25,800 nucleotides of DNA from a virus. The DNA lies in the IMG/VR virus record IMGVR_UViG_3300032291_001106, positions 1 through 25,800 of that record. One strand, written 5' to 3'. This document shows, in pieces, positions 5,661 through 11,940 of this stretch; within the stretch, counting starts at the first letter, position 1; each line of letters starts with the position of its first letter. The notes beneath the pieces are model-generated. The model worked only from the letters and a program-made list of their open reading frames with translations. It was not told the DNA's origin and made no database searches. The translations under genes and the position numbers were made by a program.

Positions 5661-6090
5661 ACACATCCACCCGCATGCACGACTATGGATTGCAACAGTG
5701 GTAATCCTTGGAATCTTTCTTGTGTTCAACCCACGAGTGCAGATAATTTCACACGCACCAAAAGGTGAGGTGATTGCTTACTATCACAACGAATACCAAC
5801 GCTACGCAATCCAAGTTTTAACTGAACGCAACCAACTCGAACAGTATCCATGTCTCTATGAATTGTGGATGCGAGAGAGCAACTGGAGACCCGAAGCGCT
5901 TAATAAAAATGGTGGAGCCATGGGAATCGCACAACTCATGCCTCAAACATGGGTCAATATAAAAGTTAAACCAACTAAAGATGGGTTTAAACAGGTAAAT
6001 GCTGGGCTTGCATATATCGAAAGAAAATATGGCAAAACTGGTGCAATCTGCCGAGCATACGCCCATCACTTAGCAAAGAACTGGTATTAA
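5653..6090 (+). CDS. Lytic transglycosylase (SLT domain), membrane-anchored
   Basis: 145 residues from ATG5653, which follows GGAGG at a good distance; a longer in-frame start at 5623 lacks this. Residues 10-27 form a membrane segment, then a catalytic SLT-type domain: LWMRESNW (71-78) with Glu75 as predicted acid, and GGAMGIAQLMPQTW (87-100), the family signature. The third conserved part (NAGLAYIERKYG) precedes a short C-terminus, so it is a compact version. It cleaves glycan strands of peptidoglycan outside the membrane. It is far from the holin/endolysin cluster, so it may act at another time, for instance in DNA entry or release; this is inference. Confidence 0.85.
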   Translation: MFKHIHPHARLWIATVVILGIFLVFNPRVQIISHAPKGEVIAYYHNEYQRYAIQVLTERNQLEQYPCLYELWMRESNWRPEALNKNGGAMGIAQLMPQTWVNIKVKPTKDGFKQVNAGLAYIERKYGKTGAICRAYAHHLAKNWY

Positions 6091-6091
6091 C

Positions 6092-6436
6092 ATGGAGATT
6101 AAACACCACCGCATAATAGAGGAACGAGAAGTTAAGAACCGAGGCAAAGTATTACAGGCGTTTAAACTGCGTTGGAATACTAAACTCACTGATGGTGCTG
6201 CATGTAAGGGGTTAGATGTTGAATTGTTTTACCCTGAGAAAGACATCTTTACCCACGATGAGGAGAAAGTATTTGCTCGCATGTGTAGTGATTGCCCAGT
6301 CATGGAGATGTGCCTTGAGTGGGGCTTGGTCCATGAACGCAGTGGTATTTGGGGTGGCACTACCCCTTACCGCAGGCAGGCAGCACGCCGAGCCATGAAT
6401 CTACAAGTCTCTGACCCACGAGGGATAGCAATGTGA
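6092..6436 (+). CDS. whiB: WhiB-family iron-sulfur transcription regulator
   Basis: 114 residues with the four WhiB cysteines: Cys38 (GAACKG), then Cys65, Cys68 and Cys74 in CSDCPVMEMC, which bind a 4Fe-4S cluster, followed by the family turn GIWGG (85-89) and a basic stretch (PYRRQAARR) that contacts DNA or sigma factor. WhiB proteins are restricted to actinobacteria and their phages and bind the principal sigma factor to redirect transcription. It is the last gene of the rightward block and starts one base after the transglycosylase stop. It could be an early-to-late switch or a host takeover factor. A GTTTAAAC copy encodes FK near residue 24. Confidence 0.93.
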   Translation: MEIKHHRIIEEREVKNRGKVLQAFKLRWNTKLTDGAACKGLDVELFYPEKDIFTHDEEKVFARMCSDCPVMEMCLEWGLVHERSGIWGGTTPYRRQAARRAMNLQVSDPRGIAM

Positions 6437-6450
6437 TACAGTTCAGTCAT

Positions 6451-6493
6451 TGGGCATCTCCTATGTGAAGGGGAAGCACGCAGTAGATGCCCA
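6451..6493. repeat. 9-bp inverted repeat before the convergent terminator
   Basis: TGGGCATCT (6451-6459) pairs with AGATGCCCA (6485-6493) across 25 bases. The left arm and following bases closely repeat the direct-repeat element at 1122-1140, lacking one A. It may be an RNA structure at the end of the WhiB transcript or a regulator site. Confidence 0.5.
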
Positions 6494-6498
6494 TACAA

Positions 6499-6538
6499 AA
6501 GCCCCGCAGGGTTCCAGTCCTTTGCGGGGCTTCTGTAT
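6499..6538. terminator. Bidirectional terminator between convergent gene blocks
   Basis: AAGCCCCGCA (6499-6508) pairs with TGCGGGGCTT (6523-6532), a 10-bp stem around 14 bases. A T-rich tail follows on the plus strand (CTGTATTTT) and the reverse side has the AAAA of 6497-6500 as T-run, so it can stop transcription from both WhiB and the dNMP kinase. Confidence 0.85.
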
Positions 6539-6539
6539 T

Positions 6540-7073
6540 TTACAAACCTAATTCTTTGGCAAGCATAAACACTTCATCAGATAAATCATCTATAGTTCCA
6601 TCGTTATACAACACATGTTTAAACATGAACATGTCCATTGCATGCTCGCTCTTGTGTCCATTAACTGGTGCATGATTGTGTCTATTGATACGCCACACAT
6701 CACCGCCCCTTGCTTGAATAGCAGTGGCTTCATTAGGAAAACGCACATCAGAAAACACTACTCGTTCGTATTCTTCTGCTCGTTTAAACGCTTGGTCTAT
6801 CCAAAATGTTTCACCAAAAAGACTGCGACCTACCTCAGTGCCAAACACTTGAAGCAATCGTCTTACCTCAGGGTTAGCCTTGGCTACATCCCATCCATAC
6901 TCATCAACTAAATCAACGATGCGATTAGTTCCTTCAACCAATGGGTTCAATGTATAAATTGCATCACGCATGGGTAATGCAAATGAGATGCGCTTAAACC
7001 CATAGTTCAAACACAACAACTCAGCAACTGTATCTTTACCTGACTGTGCGTATCCACTTAATCCAATAATCAT
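6540..7073 (-). CDS. Deoxynucleoside monophosphate kinase
   Basis: 177 residues. P-loop GYAQSGKDT (residues 7-15), LID/NMP-binding region around FGTEVGRSLFG (77-87) and the strong signature FSDVRFPNEA (107-116) match phage dNMP kinases of the T4 gene 1 type. It phosphorylates dNMPs to dNDPs for phage DNA synthesis; some family members accept modified nucleotides. It is the last gene of the leftward replication operon, directly after a small membrane protein with a four-base overlap. Two GTTTAAAC copies lie inside. Confidence 0.88.
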   Translation of the reverse strand: MIIGLSGYAQSGKDTVAELLCLNYGFKRISFALPMRDAIYTLNPLVEGTNRIVDLVDEYGWDVAKANPEVRRLLQVFGTEVGRSLFGETFWIDQAFKRAEEYERVVFSDVRFPNEATAIQARGGDVWRINRHNHAPVNGHKSEHAMDMFMFKHVLYNDGTIDDLSDEVFMLAKELGL

Positions 7074-7231
7074 TTGTCTATGTATCCAATCTGTTTGCGT
7101 TTAAACCAAGCAATCTTATCTCCTGCTAGGTAAATGTAATAACCAATCTCTACTATCAATAGCCCAGCACCTATCAATGGTAATCCTATCCAGTGCCATG
7201 GCTTCATGCGTTGGTATTTAGGTCTAATCAT
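7070..7231 (-). CDS. Small membrane protein
   Basis: 53 residues, start MIRPKYQRMKPWHW; ATG7231 lies behind AGGAAA and overlaps the sigma-like gene's stop, while the longer frame has no ribosome site. One long hydrophobic segment (about residues 15-35, GLPLIGAGLLIVEIGYYIYLA) flanked by basic residues. No recognised family. Overlaps the dNMP kinase gene by four bases, indicating coupling. Confidence 0.6.
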   Translation of the reverse strand: MIRPKYQRMKPWHWIGLPLIGAGLLIVEIGYYIYLAGDKIAWFKRKQIGYIDK

Positions 7232-7874
7232 TGTCGGGTTTCCTGTATCTACGATTGTTCCATTGTGGTTGCTCACCACCTAGCCTGTCTTGCAACTTAG
7301 TAAGTGCACGAGACACACGCTTACGCAGTGCCTCCTCACTTGCACTGTATTCAACCGCAAGAACATCGAAGTCAGTGCCGCCACCATCAAACCTACGCCG
7401 CAACAACTCTTTGTCTTGGTCGTTTAAACGGGCAAGCGAGCCGCTTACATCTGACAACATTGCTTCTCTGTTCATGCCCTCATTAGGTTTACTTGTCTTA
7501 CTAATAAACTCTGCATCTGATGGCGTGCCTGATTGCACCCACTGTTCGTAGTTCCATACATCACGCAACAACTCTTGAAGTATCTCGTGTGTGTAGTAGA
7601 ACGCATCGCTTGGTCTTGACTTAGATTTATAGGCACGCTCTTTGGCTGCAAACTTTTGTGACTCATTGTTAAATGTTCGGCGCAGTTTAAACACTAAAGA
7701 ATCCTGCCCTTCCCACTCCTCAATCTTATGCCAATGCTCTACTGCCCATAGGTTTAGATGTTGGAACACATCGTCAGCAGTCACGAGGTTACGATGAATA
7801 CGCACACATCTTGTTGCACTATAGCGTGCCACTTTGTATACGGTTTCCCATAACAATTCGTTATTGTTGTCCAT
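7224..7874 (-). CDS. Sigma-70-family (ECF-like) factor
   Basis: 216 residues. The C-terminal part (about 150-200) reads LARLNDQDKELLRRRFDGG...DVLAVEYSASEEALRKRVSRALTKLQDRL, the form of sigma region 4 with its helix-turn-helix that binds the -35 box. The N-terminal ~90 residues (TADDVFQHLNLWAVEHWHKI...LVFKLRRTFNNES) resemble region 2. Similar proteins are common in actinobacterial phages and are annotated as sigma factors or positive control factors. It probably directs host polymerase to a phage promoter class, and together with WhiB gives this phage two transcription regulators. Its target promoter was not identified. Two GTTTAAAC copies lie inside, at residues about 61 and 149. Confidence 0.75.
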   Translation of the reverse strand: MDNNNELLWETVYKVARYSATRCVRIHRNLVTADDVFQHLNLWAVEHWHKIEEWEGQDSLVFKLRRTFNNESQKFAAKERAYKSKSRPSDAFYYTHEILQELLRDVWNYEQWVQSGTPSDAEFISKTSKPNEGMNREAMLSDVSGSLARLNDQDKELLRRRFDGGGTDFDVLAVEYSASEEALRKRVSRALTKLQDRLGGEQPQWNNRRYRKPDND

Positions 7875-8256
7875 GTTTAAGTTCCTTCATTGTTGTTAGT
7901 AAATCCTCAATAGTAATTAGATAACCCTTGCTCCAGTTCGGTGGTATCTCGCAAGTAATCTCTTTGCCAAACTCCCTGATTGCATAGTGCACATGGTCTG
8001 TTGGAACCATTACAACACCACGCTCAAGAACAAACGCCCAATACTCGGCAGTAGTAACCATCAAACCCGATGGCTCCCATGTTTTAGTCTTGTTAAACCA
8101 ACACTCAACCTCAATGTAAATGTTATTAGTAGCCCACCACTTACGGTCACGCTTGACTTCAACAGTCTTGCCTTCCGTTAATAAAGCCTCGACTAACAGT
8201 TCACCTTTGCGACCGTAGCCAAAGTCTAAATCAAATGATGAGTTCTTTACCATCAT
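7861..8256 (-). CDS. PD-(D/E)XK-like nuclease
   Basis: 131 residues (or 130, as two ATGs are adjacent). Likely nuclease core: acidic FDLDFGYGRKGELLVEAL (residues 8-25) followed by TVEVKRD (31-37), giving the E-x-K pair Glu34/Lys36, then a strand with TNNIYIEVE (43-51) and GLMVTTAEYW. This order is seen in restriction-like and resolvase-like phage nucleases. A role in recombination or DNA processing within the replication operon is inferred. The start codon follows GTTTAAAC directly, whose TAA ends the primase gene. Confidence 0.6.
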   Translation of the reverse strand: MMVKNSSFDLDFGYGRKGELLVEALLTEGKTVEVKRDRKWWATNNIYIEVECWFNKTKTWEPSGLMVTTAEYWAFVLERGVVMVPTDHVHYAIREFGKEITCEIPPNWSKGYLITIEDLLTTMKELKHGQQ

Positions 8257-8258
8257 GT

Positions 8259-8876
8259 TTAAACGCCTGCTCGCTTTCGTAAACCGTCAGCACCTTCTAA
8301 TAAATAAACATCATTAACATCTTGACCCTCAGGCATAAAGACTGGGAACACATTGTCTAGTTCTCGGCTTAGATGCTTAGCCATCTCACGCCCTGCGTTG
8401 TCACCATCGCACAACAACACAACCTTTGACCAGTCAGCAAGCACACGAGTATAAAAAGATTTCCAGTTATTAGCACCAGGCAAACCAACTGCACTGAACC
8501 CTGCTTGTGTGGCTACAACTGTATCAAGTTCACCCTCGCAGATAGCAAGCACATCTGAATCATTACTTAATGCATTGATGTTATAGATGTGAGTCGTTGC
8601 TCCTGGTCTTGATAGATACTTCGGACCACCATCACTGTTTAAACTACGAAACCGTATGTCAATGACACCTGTTGGGGTGAGATAAGGGATTGCTAACTTA
8701 CCGACATAAGGTTCATGCCCCATCTCAGGCTCTCTTACGAAGCCGAGGCGAAACATAATTGCTGTCTGTTCTGTGATACCTCTGCTCTGTAGGTATGGAA
8801 CTATCTCCTGTAGGTTTTGAGCGTAACTCTCCGTTGCCTTCTCCAGTAATTCTTTCTGCGATTTGCTTAGCCTCAT
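8259..8876 (-). CDS. DNA primase, TOPRIM catalytic half
   Basis: 205 residues starting MRLSKSQKELL behind AAGGAG. It contains a DnaG-type N-terminal connector (YLQSRGITEQTAIMFRLGFV), the substrate loop LAIPYLTPTGVIDIRFR (61-77), and the TOPRIM motifs AICEGELD (111-118, Glu114) and LLCDGDNAG (154-162, the DxD metal site). It would synthesise RNA primers at the fork together with the zinc-binding protein at 8725-9102. The zinc half is encoded separately in another frame with a 152-base overlap. The gene ends in the TAA of a GTTTAAAC palindrome. Confidence in function is high. Confidence 0.9.
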   Translation of the reverse strand: MRLSKSQKELLEKATESYAQNLQEIVPYLQSRGITEQTAIMFRLGFVREPEMGHEPYVGKLAIPYLTPTGVIDIRFRSLNSDGGPKYLSRPGATTHIYNINALSNDSDVLAICEGELDTVVATQAGFSAVGLPGANNWKSFYTRVLADWSKVVLLCDGDNAGREMAKHLSRELDNVFPVFMPEGQDVNDVYLLEGADGLRKRAGV

Positions 8877-9102
8877 TGAATCCCACTCCTTCTCGTTTCA
8901 TTATCAGTGAATAAACATCTCCAGCCATCTCACATCCGAAGCAACGAAACCCACCGTTGTCTATGTTTAAACGGGCAGACTTAACTCTATCACCATGGAA
9001 AGCGCAGCGCAGTGTGAACCACCCACGCCTTCCATGTGGTATTTCAAAACCATAATGTTCAAGGACTTTAACGATGTCATGCTTAGAGTTTTGCAATGAC
9101 AT
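8725..9102 (-). CDS. DNA primase, CHC2 zinc-binding half
   Basis: 125 residues from ATG9102 (an adjacent GTG at 9105 is an alternative). The zinc ribbon of DnaG primases is present: Cys and His in LRCAFHGD (near residues 31-38), Cys pair in GFRCFGCEMAGD (near 51-62), then YSLIMKREGVGFNEAKQIAERI. The rest is basic and disordered (SPRLRKRA). It recognises template DNA for the TOPRIM half. The last 152 bases also encode the start of that half in another frame. Split primases of this kind occur in other actinobacterial phages, to my recollection. One GTTTAAAC copy encodes LN within the zinc domain. Confidence 0.85.
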   Translation of the reverse strand: MSLQNSKHDIVKVLEHYGFEIPHGRRGWFTLRCAFHGDRVKSARLNIDNGGFRCFGCEMAGDVYSLIMKREGVGFNEAKQIAERITGEGNGELRSKPTGDSSIPTEQRYHRTDSNYVSPRLRKRA

Positions 9103-9448
9103 CACCTAGCCTTTGAACTACATAGGCATCCTCAATTCCTTTGTTAGATGCTTTGATAATCACCAATGGTGTTGGTGCTACCTTCATGTTCTTAGACTTG
9201 CGATAGTTCTCTGCTTCTACATACGCCTCACGCAGCCAACCCGATAGGTCAACCTTGCCATCACGCCGTGGTGCCTTGGCTTCGATAACATAAATGTCAT
9301 TGACTGCTGGTAGAAATACATCACCAATGTCATTGCGCCCTGCACGAGGTAGTCGTTGTGCGTTTAAACCTTGAGTCATTAACCAATCAGCAAGGTCTAT
9401 CTCAAACGATGCACCTCTGCGTTTATTACTCTGCTGCTGGCTCGCCAT
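9083..9448 (-). CDS. Hjc-type Holliday junction resolvase / PD-(D/E)XK nuclease
   Basis: 121 residues from ATG9448 (behind AGAGGCAG; the longer frame is a shadow of the glycosyltransferase end). Motifs: NKRRGASFEIDLADWL (Glu16), RLPRAGRNDIGDVF (Asp43) and YVIEAKAP (Glu56/Lys58), the conserved layout of archaeal-type Hjc and phage resolvase-like nucleases. It would cut four-way junctions or branched DNA during replication or before packaging. It overlaps the primase zinc gene by 20 bases and the glycosyltransferase gene by 23 bases. Confidence 0.75.
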   Translation of the reverse strand: MASQQQSNKRRGASFEIDLADWLMTQGLNAQRLPRAGRNDIGDVFLPAVNDIYVIEAKAPRRDGKVDLSGWLREAYVEAENYRKSKNMKVAPTPLVIIKASNKGIEDAYVVQRLGDVIAKL

Positions 9449-10157
9449 TTGTCTGCCTCTCTGCTGCTGCTGCAGCCTGCCAATACAATGCATAGTAATT
9501 CTCGTCATAGGCAAACCGCTTCATGTGTTTAACAATGGCACCTGTGTGTGCATACACATCAACACCTGCCTTCTTTAAGTTACGGAAGAACACGATGTCC
9601 TCGCCAACAAACTTATCTCCCAGCCCCTCCTTCTCGGCAAAGAGTGAGTAGTCAGGAGACACTGCACGCAACTTGGGAACAACACTGCGATGCATCAGGG
9701 TAAGACCTAAGCCAGCACAATCAACCTTTACTATTTCATTTTTAGGTAGAGGATGTAAGTATCTAATTTCGTATTCGCTTACCTCATTAAACAAAGCAGG
9801 CATAGGTTGCATCAGTGATGATTCCATTTGTTTAGAGATAAAGTAAGTGCCACATACAACTGGCTTAGTGTTTTTGTCTGCTACTTTCCATAGCATGGCA
9901 AGAATTTCAGCAGTAAGCACGATGTCAGAATCAACCCATAACAACCAGTCTGTCTTTACTTTGTCATACCACATGTCAAGCAAGGCTTGGCGTTGTCTGC
10001 CAATCTGATTACCCTGAACACGGATAACATTGTTAATTGCCATCTTGTGGGTGGGTGCAGTAACTGTGGTATACATAACACCTTCGGCAAACTTGCCATC
10101 TACCATACCGTTATCGCACCAACCAAGAGATAATGTTTCCTGATTACTATTAGCCAT
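9426..10157 (-). CDS. GT-A-fold glycosyltransferase
   Basis: 243 residues from ATG10157 behind GCGGAG. Features: TAPTHKMAINNVIRVQGNQIGRQRQALL, the metal-binding motif LLWVDSDIV (residues 72-80, Asp76/Asp78), CAGLGLTLMHRSVV (147-160), GEDIVFF (185-191) and a closing HTGAIVKHMKRF (His211). This is the layout of family-2-like glycosyltransferases found in tailed phages. Substrate unknown: modified phage DNA, host surface glycans or virion proteins are options; location inside the replication operon slightly favours DNA. The C-terminus is rich in Ala and Gln (YWQAAAAAERQ). Confidence 0.78.
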   Translation of the reverse strand: MANSNQETLSLGWCDNGMVDGKFAEGVMYTTVTAPTHKMAINNVIRVQGNQIGRQRQALLDMWYDKVKTDWLLWVDSDIVLTAEILAMLWKVADKNTKPVVCGTYFISKQMESSLMQPMPALFNEVSEYEIRYLHPLPKNEIVKVDCAGLGLTLMHRSVVPKLRAVSPDYSLFAEKEGLGDKFVGEDIVFFRNLKKAGVDVYAHTGAIVKHMKRFAYDENYYALYWQAAAAAERQTNGEPAAE

Positions 10158-10458
10158 TGTGTATCTCCGCTTCATCTAAAACTTGTAATGCATTTTCACC
10201 CATTTGTTTAAACGAGTTGGACATGTTAGTTAACTGCTCTGCTATGTCTAGTATGCAATCTCTGCCATGGTCATCTTTAAGATGGTTAGATAATTGTGTT
10301 ACATAATCTGCAAACTGCATTGCCTCTAACCATATTTGATGGGGGTCGTATACCTTCTTGGCTACTTCCTCCATCTGCTCAATTACTTGAGGCAGTTCTT
10401 CAAGCAGTGCTTCCTTCATCTCCGATGGTAGGTTCATCTTGTTTACCATCTTTGCCAT
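10150..10458 (-). CDS. Helical hypothetical protein
   Basis: 102 residues if it starts at ATG10458 (MAKMVNKMNLPSEM...), with later ATGs at 10449 and 10437 also possible. The frame is open further upstream, but that part is the shadow of the neighbouring gene. Composition is helical and acidic (MKEALLEELPQVIEQMEEVAKKV), probably a coiled coil. It overlaps the preceding gene by 59 bases and the glycosyltransferase by eight. No recognised family. Confidence 0.55.
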   Translation of the reverse strand: MAKMVNKMNLPSEMKEALLEELPQVIEQMEEVAKKVYDPHQIWLEAMQFADYVTQLSNHLKDDHGRDCILDIAEQLTNMSNSFKQMGENALQVLDEAEIHNG

Positions 10459-10723
10459 CTGTTCCTGTGGAATTGATAGACCCGCTTGTAATATATTCTT
10501 TGTGCTCTGCTTCGGATAGGTCTTTGAACTGACCAGTCTCTTTATTTTGCCAAACAATTGCCCTCCAACCAACGGTGTATGTAAGTGTTTTAGGCTTAGC
10601 AATCATTAACTGAGCCTTGATGTCAATTAGAAGTGGTGCAGTTTGCACTGCAATTTCATCGGTGACTTTTGATGCTTCTATTTCTCCTGCATTTTCAACT
10701 ACTGTAAGTTCCCACTTACTCAT
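10400..10723 (-). CDS. Hypothetical protein with disordered tail
   Basis: 107 residues, ATG10723 behind AGGAG. The first ~75 residues alternate strands and helices (MSKWELTVVENAGEI...LTYTVGWRAIVWQNKETGQF), the rest is Gly/Asp/Thr-rich (GTDGKDGKQDEPTIGDEGSTA) and likely disordered. It lies between the helicase and a helical protein in the replication operon. No known domain. Confidence 0.6.
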   Translation of the reverse strand: MSKWELTVVENAGEIEASKVTDEIAVQTAPLLIDIKAQLMIAKPKTLTYTVGWRAIVWQNKETGQFKDLSEAEHKEYITSGSINSTGTDGKDGKQDEPTIGDEGSTA

Positions 10724-10731
10724 GTGTTCTC

Positions 10732-11529
10732 CTAAATTAACTGCATTGGTTCGTATGTAATTACATCGTTGATTTGCATGGATGCTGGTTCATACGACAA
10801 CCACACTGGTGTGCCACCAGTCGCATCAGCAGGACCATAACGGTTCTTAACTGCACAGACTCCCATTGTAGAAATCTGATTATGAACGGTAAGAATTAAA
10901 CTCGGAGTCTGCGCCACCTTTCCATGCAGCGCTTTTTGTGGAGGACATGGATTACCAGGCACGCCTTCGCTAGTGTGGTGACACACAACAACGGCTGCTC
11001 CAGTTTCTCTAGCCCACCACTTGAGTTCCTTCATCAAGGTTCGCAATCCACCCCACTCATCTTGTGAGTCCATCGTTACATCCACTGCGTTATCTAAAAC
11101 AATTAAACGCACATCTTCACCCAGTCGCTCACGAGATGCAAGGACTGCATCTTCAATATCTTTAAGCGTTGGGGATGAATCAAACTCCCACATAATATGG
11201 TCAGCAGGCTTAAGCATTTGTGCTGCCCAGTCTCTGTCTTGTTCCATCAATGGTTCAACATCTGACTGATGCTTGCCAGTTAGCAAAGCAAGTAGACGAA
11301 GGCTCATCGTATGTGAGTGTGTATCTGCAGAAATATAAAGGGTTGGAACTTTTGCTCGAACCGCCAAGGACAGAGCAAGTGTTGACTTGCCTGCCCCTGG
11401 TGGTCCAGCAATCATGCTTACCTCGCCGTAACGGATTGCTATTTGTTGCGCTGCAAGTGATTGCCACACTACAGGTAGTGTTGCTCCTCCTTGCGAAGCG
11501 GTTTTAATAGCACGGCTGAGTAGGCGCAT
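10732..11529 (-). CDS. DnaB/RecA-type replicative helicase, compact
   Basis: 265 residues with only the RecA-like core of DnaB: Walker A GPPGAGKST (42-50), Walker B RLIVLDNAV (141-149, Asp146), and sensor-like VVVCHHTSEG (180-189). The DnaB N-terminal domain is absent. It most likely unwinds DNA with the primase pair encoded downstream; a RadA/KaiC-like accessory ATPase is an alternative. The start ATG11529 lies three bases from the stop of the zinc-ribbon gene. Confidence 0.82.
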   Translation of the reverse strand: MRLLSRAIKTASQGGATLPVVWQSLAAQQIAIRYGEVSMIAGPPGAGKSTLALSLAVRAKVPTLYISADTHSHTMSLRLLALLTGKHQSDVEPLMEQDRDWAAQMLKPADHIMWEFDSSPTLKDIEDAVLASRERLGEDVRLIVLDNAVDVTMDSQDEWGGLRTLMKELKWWARETGAAVVVCHHTSEGVPGNPCPPQKALHGKVAQTPSLILTVHNQISTMGVCAVKNRYGPADATGGTPVWLSYEPASMQINDVITYEPMQLI

Positions 11530-11532
11530 GAG

Positions 11533-11940
11533 TTATGCAGGCACCTTGTTTTGGCAAGCCTGACCCTGAGGTTGTGGACATGCATAGAAGCCCTTGTATG
11601 GGCGACCAGTTGCTTTAGCAATTCCTGCTGGAACTAAACGCATTGCTCCTGCTCCACATGTGCACTGTGGTGCTGGTCCACCTGCTGGCTTATAGCCTGC
11701 AACTGGAGTTGCATTAGGAAATGCTTGTGTAACTGCAGCAACTGCTGCATTTTGTGCTGGTGATGATGGTTGTGCCATTGATTCAACTGTTGATTCTAAA
11801 TCAATCAATGTTGCAAGGCGTTGTGTAACTGCATCTAGTAAACCATCAAGTTCAATAGCATCGTTGGCACGAAGGTTAATCAACATGCCATCTTTCTTTG
11901 TCTTGAAGTTAATCTGAATTGCTGCTTCCGTTGTGCTCAT
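11533..11940 (-). CDS. Zinc-ribbon protein of the replication operon
   Basis: 135 residues. The N-terminal ~55 form a small strand/helix domain (IQINFKTKKDGMLINLRAND...), followed by an Ala/Pro-rich linker. The C-terminus is a zinc ribbon (CTCGAGAMRLVPAG...TGRPYKGFYACPQPQGQACQ) of the type seen in phage proteins that bind single-stranded DNA or accompany helicases. Its place between helicase and nuclease suggests a DNA-binding accessory role. Exact function is not recognised. It shares the four bases ATGA with the nuclease gene. Confidence 0.6.
   Translation of the reverse strand: MSTTEAAIQINFKTKKDGMLINLRANDAIELDGLLDAVTQRLATLIDLESTVESMAQPSSPAQNAAVAAVTQAFPNATPVAGYKPAGGPAPQCTCGAGAMRLVPAGIAKATGRPYKGFYACPQPQGQACQNKVPA

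Noticed and set aside
7224-7279. Longer N-terminus of the small membrane protein at 7070-7231
   Set aside because: The extra residues overlap the sigma-factor gene in another frame; AGGAAA correctly precedes ATG7231.
8725-8876. Programmed frameshift joining the two primase proteins
   Set aside because: AAGGAG and a proper ATG precede the TOPRIM half and no slippery sequence was evident, so separate translation is simpler.
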